A DNA stretch of 64,000 nt from Thelonectria olida (Eukaryota; Ascomycota; Sordariomycetes; Hypocreales; Nectriaceae): NCBI GenBank assembly GCA_020736575.1, contig JAGPYM010000002.1, forward strand, positions 1,798,001 through 1,862,000, written 5' to 3'. The translations under genes and the position numbers were made by a program. A model generated the notes under the pieces. It did not search any database and was not told the DNA's origin. It saw only the letters and a program-made list of their open reading frames with translations. Positions 10,568 to 21,967 of the stretch are shown one piece after another. How positions within the stretch are numbered: position 1 is the stretch's first letter; each line of letters begins with the position of its first letter.

Positions 10568-12127
10568 ATGGCCACCAACTCCGCCAATCCTCGTTTTGGC
10601 CATGATATTCTCTGCCCATTCGACGTGTGGGAAGACACTCGGGATTTCCTAGCCGACGTCATTGGATCATTCGGGGAGCCAGCGGAGACCGAACGCCTTC
10701 TCCGATTAAGTCTAACCGCCGGCGCCGAGGACTGGCATTACCTCATTAATTGTGCAGAGTCGATCTGCCGAATCCGAGGCAACGCCGGGGAGAACCTCGA
10801 CGGCCAAGACGTGCTCACCTATGTGGGGGAAATCTTGAATGGACATGAGGGCTCTCCATACGCAGCTGTAGCTTGGGAGCAGACAGATCGTCTTATTGCG
10901 CGAGCGAAGGCTCTAGAACACGATCCAGAGATACGGCCGCCATCATCGCTTGCACTATTCGAGCAATTTGATAAGAACAACTCAGAGTGCTTAGCATCGT
11001 CTTCGCCCCTTTCAAACCCAAGTAAGAGCCGTGTCACGACCTCCCATTTCTGGTCTGATCAGGCTCACGACCAGCATTCCAGTGGAAATCTCAATTGGAG
11101 CAATACACCTGCCTCGTTCCCTCCTACTTATTTCACATCGCAACAATGCAGTTTTGACAACTATCCGGGGTTGCTTGAGCCGGAGGCAGCGAGCACGCCC
11201 AGCGCCAATGTTGAACCAACAAGATACAGCCTGAGAAGTAGTAGGAAGCCTCAATCTGTTGAAGTCCAACCTTCCACCAATAGTGCCACGCCTTCGGTGA
11301 AGCGGTCGAGTGCAGTCTCCCCATTTTTCTCATCTTCATCACCTACTGAGGAGAAAAAATCCCCAGCCAAGAAGAGACCACCTGCAGGCACAGTGGCAAC
11401 AGTTCCCTTTGCTCCCCTTACCTCTTCAAAGTTCGGCATCGTCCAAGAATTGTTCGCCCACGACCCGTTCTGGCTCCTCGTCGCCGTCACGTTTCTCATT
11501 AAAACCAATGGAAAGGTGGCTATGCCTGTCTTCTACAAGGTCAAGGAACGGTTCCCAACACCCGAACATATAGCAGATGAATCCAACAAGGATGAAATAG
11601 TTGCGATGATCCGCCATCTTGGGCTTTCATTGGTTCGCGTCTCTTTCATGCAGAAATATGCTCGAGGTTTCTTGGAACGCCCGCCAAGGCCGAACGTAAG
11701 GTACAGGGTGAAGAATTACGACCATCGAGACGTTGACCCGTCTAGGGCGCTGGACACTACTGGCGACAGCTTCACCCTTGCCGATGAGGGAAATGCAGAT
11801 GGCTATGACACGTGGGAGATTGGTCACTTGACGCAGGGCAAGTACGCAATTGACAGCTGGCGCATTTTCTGTCGCGATGAGCTACTTGGGCGTGCCATGG
11901 ACTGGAACGGTCAAGGTCGAGAACCTGAGTTCCAGCCCGAGTGGATGAGGGTGATGCCTCATGATAAAGAGCTTCGAGCGTATCTGCGCTGGATGTGGAT
12001 GCGTGAGGGATGGGAGTGGGATCCGGTGACTGGAGAACGTTCTGTGCTAAGAGACGAGATGCTGCGAGCTGTCAATGAAGGGAGAGTCGAGTACGATGAC
12101 GCGGGAGGATTAAGGATTCTGGACTAG
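10568..12127 (+). CDS. MBD4-like HhH-GPD DNA glycosylase, 519 aa
   Basis: Single exon from the first in-frame ATG at 10568 (context gaaATGGCC). Residues about 60-110 may form a small helical domain; 120-280 is low-complexity, Ser/Pro-rich and basic. From about residue 290 there is a helix-hairpin-helix glycosylase core: LFAHDPFWLLVAVTFLIKTN, then FPTPEHIADESNKDEIVAMI, then a hairpin leading to GKYAIDSWRIFC. D429 in KYAIDSW lines up with the catalytic Asp of vertebrate MBD4 (in KYGNDSY), which removes T or U opposite G. No methyl-CpG-binding domain and no [4Fe-4S] cysteine cluster (as in MutY/Nth) is seen. Base excision repair of deaminated cytosine is the expected role. Fungi with RIP-type C-to-T mutation give this a special interest, but that link is inference. 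About 70 residues follow the catalytic Asp. Confidence 0.85.
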   Translation: MATNSANPRFGHDILCPFDVWEDTRDFLADVIGSFGEPAETERLLRLSLTAGAEDWHYLINCAESICRIRGNAGENLDGQDVLTYVGEILNGHEGSPYAAVAWEQTDRLIARAKALEHDPEIRPPSSLALFEQFDKNNSECLASSSPLSNPSKSRVTTSHFWSDQAHDQHSSGNLNWSNTPASFPPTYFTSQQCSFDNYPGLLEPEAASTPSANVEPTRYSLRSSRKPQSVEVQPSTNSATPSVKRSSAVSPFFSSSSPTEEKKSPAKKRPPAGTVATVPFAPLTSSKFGIVQELFAHDPFWLLVAVTFLIKTNGKVAMPVFYKVKERFPTPEHIADESNKDEIVAMIRHLGLSLVRVSFMQKYARGFLERPPRPNVRYRVKNYDHRDVDPSRALDTTGDSFTLADEGNADGYDTWEIGHLTQGKYAIDSWRIFCRDELLGRAMDWNGQGREPEFQPEWMRVMPHDKELRAYLRWMWMREGWEWDPVTGERSVLRDEMLRAVNEGRVEYDDAGGLRILD

Positions 12128-13587
12128 GATGGATGAGGGATGAAATGAAGAGTCCGGCCGGGGCGTGGCCAGGCTGTATGAGACGACTTACAGAGTATCC
12201 GTCGACTGATAGACCTTGTCAGAGTAGAGTTTGGAAGTCAGTAATATCAATCCGTGTGACCCTATTCGCTGACGAAACGAGTTGTAGACACGTTGTCGTG
12301 TGACAATGTCCTTTGAACCTTGGAGCCGCCGTTGTCCACTGCGTCTTGGCCTCTGTACTCTTTTAGGTCTGAATGGGGTCGTGTTAGCTACGAATAGCTA
12401 TTCTGAAGGGGTTCGGCAATTATAGGTATCTTTTTTAGTTCTTCCACTCTTCTTTGAACTAGGTACGTATCTACTAATTACCGTAGGTCCTTCATAGTCC
12501 CGCAAGTGTACGAATATTCGACACATTCAGCACCTCTCCCTCCCCAGACTCTTCATCCCTGCCACCATCGAAGGAGGAGTGGAGCACGTTAACGCACCAA
12601 AGCCGAGGCTTCTGCCAGGTACAGGTCCAGGCCCATTGTGGTGATGAAAGAAGCCTGGGCCAATGGGGGAAAAACAACAACACGAGCGGCATGGGAGGCT
12701 GGATGGAAAGAATTGGAATGCACCGCATGCACCCGTAGCTGGCGCCGGCGTGAAAGACCATCAATCTCAGCTCTACCGGAAGATTATGTCACCATTACCT
12801 CAGATCGGACATCAGGGACGAGAATAGCAAATAAATGTTGCAAAATAAGCGGACTAGCAGCCAAAGCGGAATCACAGCCTTGGGAAAAGCTCACGGCGCT
12901 CACGGCCGGAGCAGGGCCACTGCGACGCCACCAGACAGATCGTCTCCGTCAACAAAAAGCTTCTTGGTTGAGTTGGGCCACTTGGGCCAGTAACCTTTTC
13001 GTTCTGTGGGCTGCTGAGGCAGGTACCGCCATGGCCAGCGCAACCTGGGACCACACGCAGATTTCCCGCAAAACGAGAGGTGCCTCTGGACTGAGGAGTA
13101 CCAACCCGGCTGGCTCCCGTCGCAGGGCGGCGGCGAAAAGTGGGCTCCTCGAGACGTGCATCATCACGGGATCTCGAAAGGACACCGTTGTACAATTCCT
13201 CTTCTTGCTGCAACTGCAGAAGGTCTGAGGTCATCATCTGCAATTGAACCTTCAAAGGCCATCTTACTTTTTGACCCCTCCTTTCCCAACCTTGCTCTCT
13301 TTTCCTTCCTCTCTTTTGTCATCCAGTCATCTATTTCTCCTCTTCTAGCTCCCTCACTCACAGCTCCAAGCGTCGGTGGCGTCTGCCCAATAACAGCTCT
13401 CACGGACAGAAGCTCTAGGATCCTAGCTCGCTGTTTCGCACGCTTGTTATCTTGAGCCCATCCATTCTCTCGCCCGCTCTCTCCGTGAGCACACCTCTTT
13501 TCTTCCCTTCCGACAACTGCAACCGTCGCATCTTGAACCTCCGATCGTCCAGCAGGCCTGCACGGAAAATCCCCCGAATCTCGAGCC
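12128..13587. other. Intergenic region, promoter of the Erv29 gene
   Basis: Tandem spacer between the glycosylase and Erv29 genes (both +). No recognisable coding segment; a 196-codon frame at 12638-13228 has a composition unlike a conserved protein. From about 13260 to 13580 the + strand is very rich in C and T, with runs such as TTTTCCTTCCTCTCTTTT, consistent with a transcription start region and 5' leader. Confidence 0.5.
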
Positions 13588-14673
<1,086 letters not shown>

Positions 14674-15502
14674 GTCGGAGGGCGAAGATGGTTCGCACGC
14701 AAAGCCAACCACGCATGATTGGGCGCCGTGGTGTCCGGCGTTGGCAAAGGCTATTTCAATTTATCTTGGGAAGGGTATGAAAAGTTTCCCTGGATCACTA
14801 CCGTCAACGACGTCACGGAATAGGCGGAGGGCCAGGTTTTCTCATATATGGAAGGATCATAGATGTGCTATTCTGGTGGCAAACAAGAAGAGAAGAAAGA
14901 AACAAATATTGATGGTTTTGGGTTGTTCGGTTCAAACCTCTTTCAGCTCTGCGTGTGGGTTCATTCACTGAATTCTAGCTCTCATAATACGGAACCATGC
15001 GAAGACATGGATAGGATGTCCATCGGCAATAGGATGAGCTGCAGATTGTATGTGTTATCACGTGATAACCCTGGCCTCAACCGGGGGGTTTGGAGGATTG
15101 CCACTCGATAAAGACGCAAGAATGGGACCAAAACTAGGCCGATCGACGTCTAAGCCTCGGCTTGGTACATAATTGTCTCGCAGCGCTTTGACTAGGACAA
15201 ATAAGTTAGGTGAAGTTCTCATCGGAGCACCTAAGTATAGTAGTAGACTGGGGACTCAACTAACTACGAAGGTACTAGACGACCAAAGGCCTTCGCATAA
15301 TCGACTTCGCCCACACCTCTCTCTGTTCACCTTTCGGCGTTCTCTTTGGTTGAATAACTTGATTCAGTTTTCATTTTCCGTCCTTTATCATTTTGGATAT
15401 TTCTGCATCGTCTAGGGCAGGACCCTCGGCGACCTTTGGCGGCAGCGACGTTACACCGCCCCCCTCCGCGTCTCTATCTGGCCTCACCCTAGAGCCATCA
15501 TC
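14674..15502. other. Intergenic region upstream of the HeLo-pseudokinase gene
   Basis: Tandem spacer between two + strand genes. It contains the 3' UTR of ERV29, a perfect palindrome (15054-15069, listed separately) and a C/T-rich block near 15300-15370 that may mark the transcription start. No coding segment is seen. Confidence 0.5.
15054..15069. promoter_or_regulatory. 16-bp perfect palindrome: E-box flanked by GATA sites
   Basis: GTTATCACGTGATAAC reads the same on both strands. The centre is TCACGTGA, a high-affinity site type for Cbf1/Pho4/USF-like bHLH factors. The arms are TTATC and GATAA, the motif bound by fungal GATA factors (AreA/NIT2, iron repressors). It lies 434 bp upstream of the HeLo-pseudokinase start and 381 bp after the ERV29 stop. 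A role as an operator for the downstream gene is inferred from position and symmetry only. Confidence 0.5.
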
Positions 15503-17357
15503 ATGGCGGCCGAAGCCATCGGCACAGCCCTCGCCGTAGTCGGCGTCCTGGGCCAACTGTTCGACGGCTGCGTCAAGGCCTACAGCTTCTTCACCACGGC
15601 TGCCAACCTCGACGTCGACAGCCAGCGTCTGTTCTGCAAGGTGCGCATTGAGGAGATGCGTCTTGTCGTGTGGGGTCGCGATTGGGGCGTTGCTGAGGGA
15701 CGGCTGGAGGCGCATCTCGAGAGCACGCGCAATCCTCAGCTGAGAGCGCTGGCTATGCAGATCCTGGAGGAACTCCACGGGACGGTGACGGATTTTCGCA
15801 AGTTGCGGGAAAAGTATGGCTTGGTTGACGAGGGCGGCAGCTCGGATAGTTTGGATGTTAAAGGCAGGACGAGTAAGGGGGGGAAGAAGTCGCCGTCGCC
15901 GTCGCCGTCGCCGTCTCGCAGGGCTTCTAGGGACGAGAAAGCGAACGGGTGTCTTTCGAAGAGCTCGACCTCGAGCAGTGATAGGGGCTGGAAAAAGGAG
16001 TTCAGTCTCAGGGCCCGATGGGTGATATCTGGTGAGTCTTGAACAACCTCCTGAAACTGCCATTTAGACCGCCGCAACTGACTTATACGCACCAGACAAA
16101 GACAAGTTCACAGCTCTCCTAAGGGATCTCAGAGGTATATCTCTCTCGCATCCCTTCCCACCTCGCCCGCACCTCGTGGCCAAACTGGCTGCAGTAAAAC
16201 TGACTGTACCCCTGAGTCAAGACTTCAACGACGGCCTCGAACGTCTCTTCCCGCCATCTCATCTTCCATCTTATGAACGCGCCTGGACTTACCAGCTCCT
16301 CGAGTCCGCCCAGCGCGACCTCGCCCAGCTCTCCCTGCTCGAAAAGGCCGCCACCGGCGTCTACCCCCAGCTCACTGCCTCCGCCACCCTCAAGAGCCTG
16401 CGCATCAACCTCGACACCAAACCCCAGGCCTCGTTCAAGCCCACCTTTGCCCTCAAGGTGCCCCGCGCCGCCCTCGATATCCCCGTCGGCGCCGACCGTC
16501 GCCGCTGCCAGGCCCGCCACGAGAGGGCCGGCGACGTTATCATCGAATGGGTTGACTACGACCCCCAGGCCATTGAAGAGCGCGTCGCCCACGTTCGCCG
16601 CCTCGACGACCTCGCGCGCATGATGCACTCGGCCTCTGAGTGCCACCCGGACCTGCACAGCATCGACTGCGTCGGCTACACCGAAGACACGCCCAACAAC
16701 CGCTACGGGCTCGTCTACAAGGCGCCAGCGCCGACCTTTTCGACGCTGCACTCACTCATCTCGGATCTCAAGGCGCCCGACCTCAACGACCGCGTCAAGC
16801 TCGCCCACACGCTGGCCGTCGCCCTGTGGTCGCTGCACTCGCTCGACTGGCTGCACAAGTCGCTCTGCAGCTCCAACATCCTCTTCTTTCCCTCAGCCTT
16901 CTCCAAATCCGCCCACTCCACCACTGCCAACGCCGCCCTCGTCCCGGCCATTGCCAAGCCGTACCTGACGGGCTTCGACGCCTCGCGCCCCGACCTGGAC
17001 ACGGCCCTGTCAGTCGTGTCGCGCAACCCGTCCATTGCCACGCTACACCGCCACCCGGGCTCGCTCAAGGGCCGCCCGCACTGCAAGCCGTTTGACGCCT
17101 ACAGCCTAGGCCTGGTGCTCCTCGAGATCGGGCTCTGGAAGGTGCTCCAGGCGTACCACAAGCCGCACTACTCGGCCGAGCGCTGGCGCGACAAGGTCGT
17201 CTTGTCCGCTCTAGTGCCCGGGCTGGGAAGCAAGGTCGGGCGCCGGTACCGTGAGGTGGTTGAGATGTGTCTCAAGGCGAGCGAGGACATGACGAGCAGT
17301 GAGGCTGGGAAGCTGATGGAGACGGTTGTGACGACTCTGGAGGGAATCAGGATATGA
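15503..17357 (+). CDS. HeLo-domain protein fused to a pseudokinase domain, 567 aa
   Basis: Model: exons 15503-16031, 16096-16134, 16222-17357. The second intron (16135-16221, 87 nt) has a CTGAC branch word but no in-frame stop, so it could be retained. The N-terminus (AIGTALAVVGVLGQLFDGC, then ERCRLR-like VDSQRLFCKVRIEEMRL, and WGRDWG) matches the HET-s/HeLo domain, a helical bundle that can permeabilise membranes. A Ser/Pro-repeat linker (SPSPSPSPS) interrupts it. After FNDGLERLFPPS comes a kinase-like fold with the catalytic residues missing: EWV (V300) where beta-3 Lys is expected, HKSLCSSN (S403) in place of HRDxKxxN, and GFD (440-442) in place of DFG. Overall layout, helical killer domain plus pseudokinase, parallels animal MLKL. 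A cell-death or incompatibility role is inference; other members of this family are uncharacterised. Confidence 0.85.
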
Positions 17358-18099
17358 TGGTGATAACGACAGAAATGAGATGACACAGGATGAACATAGA
17401 ACACAACTTGATGAAACATCACATGTGAAATCAGAGACATTGTCGAAGTATGCATCGAATGAGATTGGATGCATACACATGGCCAATCACAAGTCACTCC
17501 AGAACAGATTTCAAAGAATGATTAGGACAACTCGTCATGATGAAGTAAGTACTCGAAAATCTATTTCGATGCTGTGAGGTATGTTCGTCACGCCCTCTCC
17601 CACGACACCCAGTACTGGAATAAAGTAAAACCAATGATGCCGTGACCCCTACCAATACCAACACGAAATCAATACAGAATAACAAAAAATACCAGTAAAC
17701 GCCGTTGCCTGCCTGATACGCCAATGCATGTTCTCGCCCATATACACCTCATCTCCCCTTTCTTCTCTTTTCGTAACTCCCGTCGCTGGCCAGTACAGCT
17801 CCATACCAAGGCAAATGATATACTTGAAAGCTTGCCATAAAAGCGCTAGATTCATTCAGGTTGGAGCAGTTGATAAGAAGAATCCCTCCCCAATGAAGGC
17901 CATCGCAAGAAACAGAAATCCGGTTTTCGGATGTTCAAACACACCCCAATGCTTTCCCAGTGCAGCCTTGAAACGCCAATACATGCAAGACATGAAATCG
18001 GTCGTGACATGCGTGAGTCATGATCGTTAAAAATAGTGGCACAACTCATTACAGCTCAGCAACGTTCGCTGAGATCCTAGACCCGCCAGGCGGCGCCCT
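17358..18099. other. Convergent intergenic region
   Basis: Spacer between the HeLo-pseudokinase stop (+) and the CDC14 stop (-), A/T-richer than the flanking genes and holding both 3' UTRs. No coding or RNA gene is recognisable. Confidence 0.55.
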
Positions 18100-20207
18100 C
18101 TAAGCTCCAGAGACCTTGCGGGCGGCCGAGGCTACCGTCGCCGAGGTGGCGTGGTTGGCGCTTCCTACTCGACCACTGGTCTTTCGGATGCCCGCGCTCT
18201 CCTTTGCTCGGAGGGGAGACTCCTGGCGTTTGCTGCCACGGACCTTGGTCAGGACACCGGGGGTGCTAGCAACGCGGTCGGCGTGCTTGCGAGCAGTGCC
18301 AATGTTTTCAACGTCCTTCGACGCATCGTTGCCGACCATGTAGATGGTGGCAGTTTGGCTGACGGCACGTGACTTCTCGCTTCGTACGGGAGACTGTGCG
18401 ACCTTGCGGTGACTGCGCATGCGCAAGTGAACCTCCTCCTCAGACTCAGATTGGTGAACAGAAACGTATTCCTCAGTCTGAACTGAAACTTCCTCAGCGG
18501 TAGTCTGGTGAGAAGTTGATCGGTGGTATGGGTGGTGGCGATCAGCTCGAGTGCCCTTGCGTGGCTGGCCAGGAGTGGGCGCTGGGAGATAGTCCTCCTG
18601 GACTCCGATGTTACCGCGGTCATGGTCCACTTCACTTAGTGGCGTGCGGTTTGAAGCGCTACGGTTGGGGGGCGTCGAAGTCTGGCCGTTGCGAAGAGTC
18701 GTCTTCTGCATGGCGCGAATGGGAGTGCTTGGCACAGGGTTGTGGATGGAAGCCTCCTTTCTAAGCCTGCGCTCAACACGCTCCTCAATCCACCATTCTC
18801 TGAAGGTCAGCTGGTTGAGGTGAAGCCAGTGCTGCTGAGGACCGACGACCATGCCAGGGCGCATGAACCGCATGAACGAGATGACCTCGTTGGCAGTGAA
18901 ACCATGGCGATAGATGAGATAGGCACCGATCAAGCAGCCTGTTCGGCCGAGGCCAGCCTTGCAGTGCACAGCAATGCCCTTCTTCTTCACCGTGATAGTC
19001 TCATGAGCTAATCGAATGAATTTGCGAACAGTCGAGAGAGGGGGGCATGTGCCATCATCGAAGATCATGTCGAGGTGCTGGATGCCCAAGGACTCAAAGT
19101 ACGAGGGAGAGTAGAGAGGGGAGTTGAGCCGCACGACCAGGCCAATGTTCTTGTCGGAGAAGTGCTCCAGGACATTCTTGAAAGGTTGAGGAAGAGTCGG
19201 ATGGCCCTCAAGGTCGGCCACGGTTCGAGGCAACAAGGGGAACATCTCGTTGCCCTCCGTGATCTTAGCAACTGGGGCATGCTGGGGAGAGGCAAACGCA
19301 AGGAAGTGGGGAGTGATCCAGTTGAAGTCGCCATGCTCAACGCGCTCAAACCTCTCGTACTGGTCCAGGTCGAAGTTATCGAGATCGCAGCACTTCTCCT
19401 CCTTGGCCTTCCAAACTCCGTAGACAACGTCCTGAACGCTGATGCCGTAATCGGCCTGGCTGTAACCGGCATCTCGGAAGGGCATCAATGGGGGGTCAAC
19501 CTGGGCAATGGGCGCCAGGGCAAGATGAGGAGGCCAGTTCTGGATCAAGACCATGTAGCAAGCGAGCATACAGGCGGCATTGGCACGACCTGTTTGAGGT
19601 TAGTCGTCTGAAGCGATGCAAACAAGCCCACGTTTGAGGACTCACTTCTGGGGTCAGCTGCACTCCAGAACACAATCGGGCGATCCTTATTCTGCTTGGC
19701 GCCGAGGATGTCATGGAATTGGATGGCGAAACGGTAAAGATGACCGATGTGCAGCGGGCCAAAGTCGTGATGGAAAGCGTTGTAGAGAAGGGTGTCATCT
19801 ACGGTGAAGTAGCAGGGCGCCGACCGGCTGGACGGGAGCGGGGTAGGATCGACTCCTCGCTGGGTGCGCTTCCGTGACGAGGCCGGAGCATCTGAGTACG
19901 GGAACGGAGTATCGGCGGTGGGAGGGTGAACGTAAGAGGCAAGGTAGAGACGGTCTGAGAACCTTGTTAGTAACGGCCTCAATTGCGCGATAACTTCTTC
20001 GTCGTTGTTGATGGCCTGACTGCGACCGTGCGGTTGGTTGTCGGCCGATGCGAGCAGTGAGGATCGAGTGTAAGAATGCGGCATGGCTCTCGAACATCAA
20101 GTGCCATTGACGGTGAAGAGGAAGCCCGAGAGAGTGACTGGATACATACCTGGGATGTACTCAATCACCTGTCCATGGTTCTGGACAACTCGGGAGGTAG
20201 GCGCCAT
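18100..20207 (-). CDS. CDC14: Dual-specificity phosphatase Cdc14, 618 aa
   Basis: Three exons: 20150-20207, 19646-19954, 18100-19589; GT-AG introns (195 and 56 nt), frame preserved. Start ATG 20207 (context aacaATGGCG) gives APTSRVVQNHGQVIEYIPG, which joins to DRLYLASYV as in other Cdc14 proteins. Residues about 1-180 form the N-terminal half (FHHDFGPLHIGHLYRF, PIVFWSAADPRSRANAA). Residues 200-370 form the catalytic half with the P-loop HCKAGLGRTG, catalytic Cys332, and the WPD-like loop nearby. Beyond residue 380 is a basic, Ser/Thr-rich tail. Cdc14 reverses CDK phosphorylation (pSer-Pro) at mitotic exit and in DNA repair; in yeast it is held in the nucleolus until anaphase. It is divergent from PCC1. 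Confidence 0.97.
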
Positions 20208-21111
20208 TGTTCCGGGCTTGCGCTTTTCTCGATGGGCAGTCGCAAGGGTCAACAACAGCGGCTACAAGGTGGAAGAAGTAGGTGCGACTAGTTAGAGAGG
20301 GGCGAACGTCGATCAAGGATATCGACGATCAACCTCGAGTCGCAGAAGGAGCAATGTTCACGGGCGTGCTGACGGCAAGCGGTAACGGTGCAAAGGCGAG
20401 GACGATGAGAGCCGGCAAGGGATCAAAGGATGGCTGGAAGAGAGGATGAATGAAGAAAGAGGCCAAGGTGAGCTAGGTTGGACTGGAGAAGCGCCCAGGG
20501 AATGAGAGTGAAGGTGAAGAAGAGGTTGTTGTGAGATTCGATGTGCTCCAAACGGGCAGCGATGTTTTTGTATGGGGTTCCGACTGTTATTTTCTGTGCT
20601 TGCTGCAACCCCCGGCTCAAAACAGCTCCAGTTGTTCCATGGGCACGGGCTAGCAACCGTCACCATAGCAACAGCATGGAAGAAACTGTGGCTACTAAGG
20701 CCCTTGTAAGTTGTCCGCCTCCACCACCAGCCACACCCGTCCCCCTACTTTGTGCTCTGTAACCCAGGCCTAAGCCCAAGGTCGGATCCAATGCTTTCTA
20801 CGTAGTATGACTCGACATCCCCGTGCTTTATCAGCCTATCATTATTTCCATTCAACAACCCCACCAGACCGACCAAGTCCTCCCCGCGCAGCACTACACC
20901 CACATACACACGCAAACCGCAACCACGACGCAACCGCAAACGCGACCCCTCCAACCGACCCAGCGCAACACACGCACACGCACACGCACCTCACGATCCA
21001 GCACACATACCCAATTTGCCGTGTCGTAGCCAAACTCTCACGCCCTCCCGACCCTAGAACCCTGTCCCGTTGCCCTCGCCCATCCAACCACAGTCCTGGG
21101 ATGCCCAGCTC
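20208..21111. promoter_or_regulatory. Divergent promoter of CDC14 and PCC1
   Basis: Head-to-head spacer of about 0.9 kb. The PCC1-proximal part is C/A-rich on the + strand and includes three CACACG units (20969-20986). This resembles a purine/pyrimidine-skewed 5' leader. No coding segment is recognised. Confidence 0.45.
20969..20986. repeat. (CACACG)3 repeat
   Basis: Three perfect hexamer units within a longer CA-rich stretch, 126 bp upstream of the PCC1 start. Probably in the 5' leader or core promoter. Confidence 0.8.
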
Positions 21112-21138
21112 ATGACTGCCATGACTGCCATGACTGCC
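21112..21138 (+). repeat. ATGACTGCC x3 at the PCC1 start
   Basis: Three perfect tandem copies of a 9-bp unit, encoding Met-Thr-Ala three times. Each copy supplies an in-frame start codon, so copy-number change would alter only the N-terminal length. Confidence 0.9.
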
Positions 21139-21575
21139 AATACAGACGCCCAGTTCCCCTGTTCGATGCAAGACATCCCCCCCAACATCAAGACCCCGCT
21201 CTGCTTCCACGGCGACGGCGACCATGGGCCTGATATCTTAGCCGCATCGGTGACTGACTGGTGTTGAACGCTTGTAGGACCCTCGACATCCCGTTCCCAA
21301 CGGCGAGACTAGCCGCTGCCGCCTTGAAGGCCATTCAAGTCGACCCAGAGCTCTCCCAGCTCGTCACACGAAAATACTCCGTTGTCCCAGCACCGGAGTC
21401 CTCGTCCAACGATGCGCAGATCTTAAAGATCGAATACAAGGCCACAACAAACCGCATGTTACGTGTAGCGGTAAATTCCTTCATGGATAGTTTAAAGCTA
21501 GTACTGGAGGTCATGGAACACCTAGATACCGACGTCCTCGGCCAAGAACAACAACAAATCGAGCAATCACGATAA
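21112..21575 (+). CDS. PCC1: KEOPS/EKC complex subunit Pcc1, 117 aa
   Basis: Two exons: 21112-21167 and 21278-21575. The protein core LDIPFPTARLAAAALKA, then the TTNRMLRVAVNSFMDSLKLVLEVME segment, matches the Pcc1/LAGE3 family. Pcc1 is the dimerisation subunit of KEOPS, which makes the t6A modification of ANN-decoding tRNAs and affects telomeres and transcription. The only join that keeps frame and homology (FPCSM-TLDIPFP) uses a GC-AG intron: donor GCAAGA at 21168, branch word TGACTGAC, acceptor TGTAG at 21277. No GT donor gives the expected sequence. The start lies in a triplicated ATGACTGCC, giving three in-frame ATGs (21112, 21121, 21130); which is used is unknown. Confidence 0.9.
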
Positions 21576-21967
21576 GCTCACATCACTATCGGATGCTTGG
21601 TCCTTCTTCCTCGTCTTGTTGACATCCTCTCATGCATTTGTTATGGTATCATTATACCTTATACAGGAGCATATGCTTCGTGTTGAACCAAACTGCCCAC
21701 CCTTTCAATGACTGCCCTCGCAGTCAAAAGAAATATCATTGCCAAATCTCAGGAATTCCCTATTCCATAACCAGTTTTGCTTGGGCCGCCCCGTCTATCA
21801 TTGCGCATCAACATCAACCGCTACCCCCTCCCCAAGAACAGAAACACATTGAACCAGATGAAGACGCCTCGAACCATATTTCGATATTAGATCCTCCACA
21901 CGTCATCCGTCCCAAGCTGCTGGCGAGCTGGACGTCCAGATTTGCCCACGTGACTGGCGTTGCAGCC
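21576..21967. other. Convergent intergenic region
   Basis: Spacer of 392 bp between the PCC1 (+) and NUC-1 (-) stops, holding both 3' UTRs. A CACGTG hexamer occurs at 21947-21952, close to the NUC-1 stop. No gene is seen. Confidence 0.55.

Noticed and set aside
12638..13228. 196-codon + frame upstream of ERV29
   Set aside because: Trp- and Ser-rich composition typical of random frames; no domain, no conserved motif.
15371..16063. 230-codon frame on the - strand over the HeLo gene
   Set aside because: Antisense shadow of a GC-rich coding exon, with Arg runs produced by the Ser-Pro repeat. No recognisable protein.
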